Both the position numbers and the translations under genes were made by a program. From Euryarchaeota archaeon UBA251 (lineage in GTDB: Archaea; Thermoplasmatota; Poseidoniia; Poseidoniales; Thalassarchaeaceae): DNA of 8,441 nt. Shown here piece by piece: positions 1 to 5,587 of the stretch; position 1 is the first letter of the stretch, and each line of letters starts with the position of its first letter. Location: the NCBI GenBank assembly GCA_002497905.1, contig DAFJ01000002.1:1-8441 (forward strand), written 5' to 3'. Under the pieces are notes generated by a model. The model did no database searches. It saw nothing but the letters and a program-made list of their open reading frames with translations, and had not been told where the DNA came from.

Positions 1-2205
1 GACCGGCCAGAAAATACTGCAGAAACCCGTACTTGGTCGTCTTCATCTTCGACAGGATCTATCGCAGCAACAGGGCAGCCTGATGGAGGAGTTGCGGTTT
101 CAGATGGACCTGATATTCGTGTTGAAGGATTCGACTTCGGATCGACAACCAACAACCTGCTACTAAACATGAGCCTTGTTTTCGTATTTGAAATCCCAGA
201 TACGCTTCAAGACGACGAAGTGAATTTCATCATCGATCGGGGAGAAGGTCCTGTTCTGATCCATACTGTTCACCATACGTTCCAGCCCACCATATACACA
301 GCATCTTCACCCCTAGTTATTGAGGTCAGTGACGATGATGAACCATGGACATGGTCCGATATTGAAAATCTCGATGTTCTCATCGACTATGTTTCTGTAA
401 ACAACTTCGATGATTCACAACTTGAGCTCGATGCCGTCGCTGTGCATACACGACATCGTGCACCTTGGTACGCATTTGAGACTGCGACTGCGGTTCATAC
501 TACGCCTGCTCTTGATTTCCCGGTCTTGGATTTCAATTCTCTAGATGGAGTGACTAACGATTTGACTATCGCCTCCTGTGGCCTTACTCCATCATCGTCT
601 TCTGCAGGTACATGGACCATCTCGGACATCGAACGACCCTATGTTCAGCAATGGGGCCGAGTTCATCTATCGATGGATGGTAATGCATCCATCCAGATTC
701 GTGAGAGTGGGCAAACTGGTTGGACCTCGATGAATGACGGTTCCCTTATCCTACTAAATGCAGATCATGTCGACATACGCGTAACGATTCTTGACGGTTG
801 TGTCGAAGGAATAAGAATCGACATCAATGACCCTACACTGACCTTCGACTATACAATTTCAGGAGATACGAATGGACTCGTTGGCGCAATATCGACCTTG
901 AGATTCGCATTGGGAGGCGTACTTGTCGAAGAGATTCCAATTGTTGCATCCAACGGAACTGTGTCTACCTCTGTTGGCCATCTCCTTGGTACCGATGGAG
1001 AATCCCTCACTATAGGCATAGGAGCCCGCTTCCAGTGGTCCTCGAGTGGAGATCCTGAATCGGTGCAGATTGACATTGGTGAGATAAGCATCAGCGGGGC
1101 ATATGTGGTCGAGTTTGATCAAGACCCAATCTGTCAAACTGTGGATTCTCAAGCCTTCGATGAGGATGACCCCGGCCGGTACATCCCCTTCCGATTCTAC
1201 TGCACAGATGACATCACCCCAATCGGCTCCCTCACAGTCACTGCATTTTCGAGTGATGCTACAATTCTCGCCTCAAGCGTAGTGAATGGGGAGTTACTCC
1301 TCGTACCACAAGTCGAACAGAGTGGTAATGTGAATGTAGAAATTATCGTTGAAGATGAACGAGGTAACCAGTGGACTCAATCGCTACCAGTATCAATTCA
1401 ATCAGTTGACGACGCCCCTGTATTGACAGGATTTGTGACCTCATTATACATGGAAATCGGGGTACCACATGTGGTCACAGTGACCATCACAGATATTGAC
1501 AGCAATGACCTGCAAGTGACAACGGATACTGCATGGGCCACCGTTGCTCAATCAGGGTCAGATGCAGATTCTTGGGCTCTGACCTTTGCTCCATCTGAAA
1601 CTGGACAAACCTTCGTCGAAGTGAGTGTAGATGACGGAACTACTACTGTAAATCGTACCATCGAAGTCATCGCCACCTCAAATCCAGATCTAACCGTCGA
1701 AAGCATTGATCTAATTCACGCTGACACAGCCCTTACCGAGCCTTACACTATCGAACAGGGTCAGGTCATCTCGATTCGAGTATGGGTCCGTAACACTGGC
1801 ATCGTTGAAGCTAATGGCGTCGATGTAGAGTGTAAGGCAGGCGATGCTTCCTTGCCAAGTGGCACAATCGCTACAATTCAACCGGGAGGATTGGACTCAA
1901 TTGTATGTAACTGGTCAGCCTCTGGAGATGGCGACATCATACTCTTCACCACTGCAGATTCGAATGGCTTGATTGATGAGACGGATGAGACAAACAACGG
2001 GCGTTCAATCACCATCAGTATTACCGAAGTGAAGGCGGCGAATCCTGGCGAGGGTACGTCAAGCGACACGGAATCAGATTCCTTCCCAATTGTGATGATG
2101 CTCTCAATCCTGATAGGTGGCGGATCCGTTGCACTCTACATGTTTGGACCAAGAAAAATCCAACGCACACATCACTTACCCACAAGACGCACCAAGAACA
2201 GGTGA
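1..2205 (+). CDS. Membrane-anchored multi-beta-domain surface protein, 5' end missing
   Basis: The frame is open from base 1, so an ATG at 169 is probably internal and the true start lies upstream. Residue numbers here count the codon at base 1 as 1, giving 734 visible residues. Residues 45-375 are Ser/Thr/Asp-rich beta-strand segments, including a W116-T-W118 motif, and I recognise no named family there. Residues 376-475 and 476-560 look like Ig/cadherin-like modules; the first ends in VDDAPVL, a common inter-module motif. Residues 561-677 resemble a CARDB domain, with VRNTG and ending in DETDETNNG. A short polar linker leads to one hydrophobic segment (695-717, FPIVMMLSILIGGGSVALYM) and a basic tail, as expected for a C-terminal anchor with the tail inside and the bulk outside. 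Six cysteines (193, 267, 378, 401, 611, 636) fall into plausible pairs, which suits disulfides in an exported protein. An adhesin, S-layer-associated protein or surface binding protein is possible, but the ligand cannot be told. Confidence 0.88.
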   Translation, partial: DRPENTAETRTWSSSSSTGSIAATGQPDGGVAVSDGPDIRVEGFDFGSTTNNLLLNMSLVFVFEIPDTLQDDEVNFIIDRGEGPVLIHTVHHTFQPTIYTASSPLVIEVSDDDEPWTWSDIENLDVLIDYVSVNNFDDSQLELDAVAVHTRHRAPWYAFETATAVHTTPALDFPVLDFNSLDGVTNDLTIASCGLTPSSSSAGTWTISDIERPYVQQWGRVHLSMDGNASIQIRESGQTGWTSMNDGSLILLNADHVDIRVTILDGCVEGIRIDINDPTLTFDYTISGDTNGLVGAISTLRFALGGVLVEEIPIVASNGTVSTSVGHLLGTDGESLTIGIGARFQWSSSGDPESVQIDIGEISISGAYVVEFDQDPICQTVDSQAFDEDDPGRYIPFRFYCTDDITPIGSLTVTAFSSDATILASSVVNGELLLVPQVEQSGNVNVEIIVEDERGNQWTQSLPVSIQSVDDAPVLTGFVTSLYMEIGVPHVVTVTITDIDSNDLQVTTDTAWATVAQSGSDADSWALTFAPSETGQTFVEVSVDDGTTTVNRTIEVIATSNPDLTVESIDLIHADTALTEPYTIEQGQVISIRVWVRNTGIVEANGVDVECKAGDASLPSGTIATIQPGGLDSIVCNWSASGDGDIILFTTADSNGLIDETDETNNGRSITISITEVKAANPGEGTSSDTESDSFPIVMMLSILIGGGSVALYMFGPRKIQRTHHLPTRRTKNR

Positions 2206-2378
2206 TGAACGAAGGGCGCAGGGCGGATAATGCAGAAAACACCGTCAATCTTGATATCCAGAAGTACGGACCCAGGTCTGCTCAAGACCTCTTCGGGGGC
2301 GATGAGCGGGTGTGTGTGAATGATGCAAAAACTACTCGTCAGAGTGGAAACAGAGGAGTGGGTCTACGAAGCCTATGA
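2205..2378 (+). CDS. Possible 57-residue protein coupled to the upstream stop codon
   Basis: The ATG shares its A with the TGA of the preceding gene (TGATG), a layout typical of translational coupling. The frame runs 57 codons through the whole gap and stops 6 bases inside the 3' end of the opposing cbf5 gene. Roughly 70% of its codons begin with a purine, which is coding-like. The product would be small and hydrophilic, with one cysteine (C37), a central QKYGPRSAQDLFGGDERV stretch, and no signal peptide or membrane segment. No separate ribosome binding site is visible; the GGTG directly abutting the ATG is too close to act as a normal one. I do not recognise the family. It could instead be a chance open frame, or a cytoplasmic tail of the surface protein split off by a frameshift. 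Confidence 0.35.
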   Translation: MNEGRRADNAENTVNLDIQKYGPRSAQDLFGGDERVCVNDAKTTRQSGNRGVGLRSL

Positions 2379-3356
2379 GTTGAGCTGATTCGGTCCACCC
2401 TGCCACTTACGGGGGTAGGTTTCCGACGGCATCAACACAGTGTGGGGTCGTGCGACTTCTCCACTCTCAATTGATGGGATCTCAGATGTGCTACGCGAGG
2501 CGTTAGCTACAGCGACGACTTCACCTTTCATACTCCAGAGAACTATGTCATCACCTGTCTCAAAATCGCCATTTATTGCTTGGATTCCTGGACGAGTCAA
2601 TACAGCACCATGGGCAACCGCTGCTACTGCCCCATCTTTCAGGACGAGGCCAGATCGACCGTCGAACAGTGCATCAATTGGTGAAACGATACGAAGCATG
2701 GCAGAGGCATCACCTCCCTTCTTCCACAGATGGACTGCATCGGTAAGTTCCTGCATTGAGATTATCATATCCTCTGTGAATCGACCTGAACGTGTACGTC
2801 GAAGTTCAATCAACTGAATTGGAGCATCTATCAATAATCCAAGATCGCGTGCAAGTGTGCGGATGTAGGTTCCAGCTGCACAGGCAACACGAAGAACAGC
2901 AAGGCGCTCCTCTGTGTCAAGAATTTCAAATGCCTTGATTCGACGAGTTCGCACTTGAATTTTGACAGCAGATTCCGTGGGTGGGACGTTGTAAATCTCG
3001 CCACGTAGTCTTGACACCTGCTCAGCCAAAGCCTCCATGTCAGCATCTCCGCCGACCTTGAGGACTCCAATGTATTCCTTATCGTGGCCAAGGACCTGTG
3101 AGGTCAATCGACGTGCTCGACCTGTCATGAGTGTCAAAACGCCAGTCGCAAACGGATCTAGAGTTCCGCCATGAGCAAGGTGATCTACCCCAAGGATATC
3201 TCGTGCCCAAGCCGCTACTTGATGAGAAGTTGGACCAGGGGGCTTGTCGATAAGTATGAGGCCAGAATCCATACGCTCTTCGATAGAACGCTGCCAGATT
3301 GGCGCCCCACTTGCTTCGTCGGTAGTGGCCCCACTGTCAAGGACGCGGACGGTCAA
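2373..3356 (-). CDS. cbf5: Archaeal Cbf5/TruB-family tRNA/rRNA pseudouridine synthase
   Basis: This is the catalytic subunit that turns uridine into pseudouridine. In archaea it works with H/ACA guide RNAs together with Nop10, Gar1 and L7Ae, and also modifies tRNA U55. Residues 37-50 carry the family motif DKPPGPTSHQVAAW. The catalytic Asp is D67 in HGGTLDP, the active-site Tyr is Y95 in KEYIGV, and R166 lies in AGTYIRTL. ELRRTRSGRFTED (184-196) and WKKGGD (211-216) are Cbf5-like features absent from most bacterial TruB. Residues 237-312 form a PUA RNA-binding domain. The 327 residues fit archaeal Cbf5. The start is a TTG overlapping the cmk stop as TTGA. The only nearby ATG (Met29) would remove the RSIEER segment, which matches the conserved N-terminal strand of Cbf5, and no ATG or GTG lies between. 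GGGGGATG upstream may help ribosome binding. It is the last gene of the DUF106-cmk-cbf5 operon. Confidence 0.96.
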   Translation of the reverse strand: MTVRVLDSGATTDEASGAPIWQRSIEERMDSGLILIDKPPGPTSHQVAAWARDILGVDHLAHGGTLDPFATGVLTLMTGRARRLTSQVLGHDKEYIGVLKVGGDADMEALAEQVSRLRGEIYNVPPTESAVKIQVRTRRIKAFEILDTEERLAVLRVACAAGTYIRTLARDLGLLIDAPIQLIELRRTRSGRFTEDMIISMQELTDAVHLWKKGGDASAMLRIVSPIDALFDGRSGLVLKDGAVAAVAHGAVLTRPGIQAINGDFETGDDIVLWSMKGEVVAVANASRSTSEIPSIESGEVARPHTVLMPSETYPRKWQGGPNQLNS

Positions 3357-3889
3357 GAGGCATCCCCCATTGCAGTGAGAACGACTTGAAGAACATCTGT
3401 CGCAGAGGGCTTCGTCCCATCGATTACAAGGTCATAAGGTTCCATGGATAAGATGTCGATGCCGTACAACTCGGTGTAACGCTGCCGGTCTGCTTCCTCG
3501 CGAAGAAGCGATTCCTCACGTCTCCTCACATCGTCGCCTTCACGCATTGTAACACGATCCAGACGCTCATCCAACTCTACATCAACCCAAATCCGTAAGC
3601 AATCGATGTTATTGCGATACGCCCACCATCCAGCGAGCCTTGATTCAACTATCTCTGGGCCGCTCACATCCTCCATCGCTTCAACAAGACGGCTGTCCAA
3701 TTCTCGATCGACTGCTGGATCCGATTTGCAAAGTTGAGAAAATTCCGCGACAGAAAGCCCTCGACTTGCTGCCTCTTCTCGAAATACATCTCCACCGTTC
3801 AATGCAGACCAACCTCGTGCCTCACAAATCCCCCGAACCAAAGTCGAGGTGCCGGAACCCGGCAATCCACTGACAGTAATACGGACCAT
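3353..3889 (-). CDS. cmk: Cytidylate kinase (CMP kinase), archaeal type
   Basis: This enzyme phosphorylates CMP and dCMP with ATP to the diphosphates in pyrimidine nucleotide salvage, in the cytosol. The P-loop is at residues 8-16 (GLPGSGTST). GGDVFREEA (32-40), DRELD (61-65) and ESRLAGWWA (82-90) match the nucleotide-binding and substrate motifs of archaeal CMP kinases. An Arg/Glu-rich lid region runs from about 109 to 138 and is followed by YTELYGID (138-145), also typical of the archaeal form. At 178 residues it has the short length of archaeal Cmk rather than the roughly 225 residues of bacterial Cmk. The ATG start at 3889 lies just before the P-loop strand, 9 bases after the DUF106 stop. 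GAGG in the upstream sequence is a plausible ribosome binding site. The stop codon overlaps the cbf5 start, indicating co-translation. Confidence 0.96.
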   Translation of the reverse strand: MVRITVSGLPGSGTSTLVRGICEARGWSALNGGDVFREEAASRGLSVAEFSQLCKSDPAVDRELDSRLVEAMEDVSGPEIVESRLAGWWAYRNNIDCLRIWVDVELDERLDRVTMREGDDVRRREESLLREEADRQRYTELYGIDILSMEPYDLVIDGTKPSATDVLQVVLTAMGDAS

Positions 3890-3898
3890 GTCCTAGCC

Positions 3899-4810
3899 TC
3901 AGGATCGGAAGCTCTCCCAACAGACGTTGCAACGAAGACGACCGCCCTTCCCTCGAGCGATGTTAGATGAATTGCACACTGGACACTCCCCCTGTACAGC
4001 GGTTGGAGAGAGAATTGTGTTTGCGGATTTAGGAATCAAAGATTCCTCCTTATTCGACCTCTTTCTACGCCCTCCACGTTGCGACTGACGGACCTTCATC
4101 GAAGATGCATTTTCCTTCGGGTTATCCTTTAGCATTGCAAGCAGAGGTTCGGGAATCTTCTCTCCAGCAACCATAAGCGGATGAGTTCGGTATCGAATTA
4201 ACCGAATATGACGGTCAAGAACTCGCCCTAGTGGTGCACTCAGGCAGATGTAAACAAAGACCCAAGCTGGGAAAATCCACAACACACGAGCATTCATGTC
4301 CCACTGTGGCCTCCATGGTAAACTCACATGATCAACGCGAAAAGATTCAACATTCGTGTACATCCAACCAAATATCCCGAAGATGAAGACCATCGTGAAC
4401 ATCATCGGACGCATCATCGCAGTTTGCATTTTCATCTGCTCTGGCATCATCTTCTGTTGTATGCGAGTAATCTTCTCTAGACGAGCATTGTTCCTCTCCA
4501 ACCGTGCCTCATTCATGATTGAGCGAAGTTGCTTGTTGCGATGACTGAAGTGTGCTTGCTTGACATTATCCATGAAGAAAGAACGAATCAGAGTATTGAT
4601 CACCATGATGGAACATCCAAGAATAAGGACAGTTGGGACAAAGAGAGTATCATGGAATGGTATTGCAGGCTCTAGGACGCTACCAGCAACAACGGAAAGA
4701 GTCTCTCGAACGGATGGGATGAAGATGAAGAAAGACATCACAACGAGCATCAACAATGGGGTAAGCATACTCCCCATTGGGATCTCAGGGTCATCGGATG
4801 GCTGGGCCAC
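3899..4810 (-). CDS. DUF106/EMC3-TMCO1-type membrane protein insertase with C-terminal zinc ribbon
   Basis: DUF106 proteins are the archaeal members of the Oxa1/YidC/EMC3 superfamily, which helps insert proteins into the cytoplasmic membrane. Hydrophobic segments lie at about 16-34, 56-80, 133-152 and 174-196. A charged coiled-coil-like hairpin (about 85-125) separates the second and third. The segment Q118-QKMMPEQMKMQTAMMRPMMFT-139 is the family signature (QxKMMPEQ...MRPM...T). The first segment is an addition to the usual three-helix core. After the last helix come a cytosolic region, a very basic linker (239-254) and a four-cysteine zinc ribbon (C276, C279, C294, C297). The GTG start at 4810 follows an in-frame TGA 12 bases upstream. 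ATG at 4777 (Met12), with TGAG upstream, is a credible alternative and keeps all four membrane segments. It is first in the operon with cmk and cbf5, the usual archaeal context. Confidence 0.92.
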   Translation of the reverse strand: MAQPSDDPEIPMGSMLTPLLMLVVMSFFIFIPSVRETLSVVAGSVLEPAIPFHDTLFVPTVLILGCSIMVINTLIRSFFMDNVKQAHFSHRNKQLRSIMNEARLERNNARLEKITRIQQKMMPEQMKMQTAMMRPMMFTMVFIFGIFGWMYTNVESFRVDHVSLPWRPQWDMNARVLWIFPAWVFVYICLSAPLGRVLDRHIRLIRYRTHPLMVAGEKIPEPLLAMLKDNPKENASSMKVRQSQRGGRRKRSNKEESLIPKSANTILSPTAVQGECPVCNSSNIARGKGGRLRCNVCWESFRS

Positions 4811-4899
4811 ACTACATTTTCATGGACGAAGTTGAATGAACCATTCGGTCTAAGGACATCATCGAAAGGCTTGATTCATCCGAGTTCACTGCAGCCAGT
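4811..4899. promoter_or_regulatory. Divergent intergenic region, probable promoters for the DUF106 operon and the TPR gene
   Basis: This 89-base spacer separates two divergent genes, so it should hold a promoter for each; that is inference from layout. The only AT-rich stretch is TACATTTT at 4813-4820 (AAAATGTA on the other strand). It could act as an archaeal TATA element for the plus strand, placing a start near 4840. It could also serve the minus strand if DUF106 begins at its Met12 codon (4777). No clear BRE element, operator palindrome or strong Shine-Dalgarno sequence was seen. A five-codon frame (MDEVE, then TGA) starts at 4822 in the same frame as the TPR gene. Confidence 0.35.
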
Positions 4900-5586
4900 A
4901 TGGACGGACCAGATGAGACCCTTCGTGCTGCGATGTCAGCAGAAGCGTCAGGGAATAGGGACGAGGCCATAACCATCCTGAAAGATGCACTCAAAAAGTG
5001 GCCTCAGCACGCGACCTTCGCAGTCCGTCTAGCCGAATCATACAGAGCAAAAGGAGAACATAAGGCGGCAGTAAAGGTACTCAAGAAGGTCATCAAGAAT
5101 CATCCTGAGCGTCTCGATGCTGTCCTTACTTCCGCCCGCTCGAATCTTGTTCTTGGCAAAGCAAAAATTGCTGAAAGGCAGTTCATGCGTGCACTCTCAA
5201 TAGGTATGGACCCGGTTGAAGGGGTAATCTCAATCTGTAGATGCTGGATGATACGCGGCCGTAACCAAGAGGCATGGACAAGTGCACTAGCTGAATTCAA
5301 ACGGACTGGCGCTACGCACAGAGGACTCCATGGAATTCTGACTGAGATCGGTCCAATGCTTGGCCATCCCATCCCAACAATGGATCCCATTGCAGAACAA
5401 ACTGAAAGAAACCCTAATCAAAACCGAGATGCATCTATTTTGGAAGCACGTACGTCCTCAGAAGTACCTGATGAAAGTACCTTATCGAGACCCACGATAA
5501 ATGCAGCAGACCTCTTGGACGAACTACTCGACAATCCAGAGAAAAGTCAAGATTCGCAAAGGGATATTTTGGACTTTGAACTCTAA
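4900..5586 (+). CDS. Soluble TPR-repeat protein with acidic C-terminal tail
   Basis: Four consecutive 34-residue helical repeats can be read at about 4-37, 38-71, 72-105 and 106-139. They have TPR consensus positions such as G18/A23, the L44-A45/Y48/G52 set, and Pro at repeat ends (P35, P69, P105). Such repeats form a superhelix that binds peptides or partner proteins. Residues 145-228 are polar, low in complexity and probably disordered, ending in short amphipathic acidic stretches (AADLLDELLDN and DILDFEL). No signal peptide or membrane segment is present, so it is expected in the cytosol. ATG 4900 is the first start in this open frame. The frame stays open 20 codons further upstream to a TGA at 4837 without another standard start. 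It is transcribed away from the DUF106 operon and converges on the large beta-module gene. The partner is unknown. Confidence 0.85.
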   Translation: MDGPDETLRAAMSAEASGNRDEAITILKDALKKWPQHATFAVRLAESYRAKGEHKAAVKVLKKVIKNHPERLDAVLTSARSNLVLGKAKIAERQFMRALSIGMDPVEGVISICRCWMIRGRNQEAWTSALAEFKRTGATHRGLHGILTEIGPMLGHPIPTMDPIAEQTERNPNQNRDASILEARTSSEVPDESTLSRPTINAADLLDELLDNPEKSQDSQRDILDFEL

Positions 5587-5587
5587 A

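Noticed and set aside
859..1152. Minus-strand frames of 80-97 codons inside the surface-protein gene
   Set aside because: They are antisense to well-formed beta-module coding sequence, with no motif or separate start context.
2021..2248. 75-codon minus-strand frame covering the end of the surface-protein gene
   Set aside because: Most of it is antisense to the membrane anchor and CARDB linker of the surface protein, and its Cys/Trp/Leu composition looks like a chance complement of that sequence.
2327..2331. T5 run on the minus strand about 42 bases after the cbf5 stop, considered as a terminator
   Set aside because: Archaeal terminators can be T-rich, but five T's alone are too weak and lie inside the candidate small ORF.
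2440..2817. 125-codon plus-strand open frame
   Set aside because: It lies fully antisense to cbf5, whose motifs and length are clear; no protein-like features were seen.
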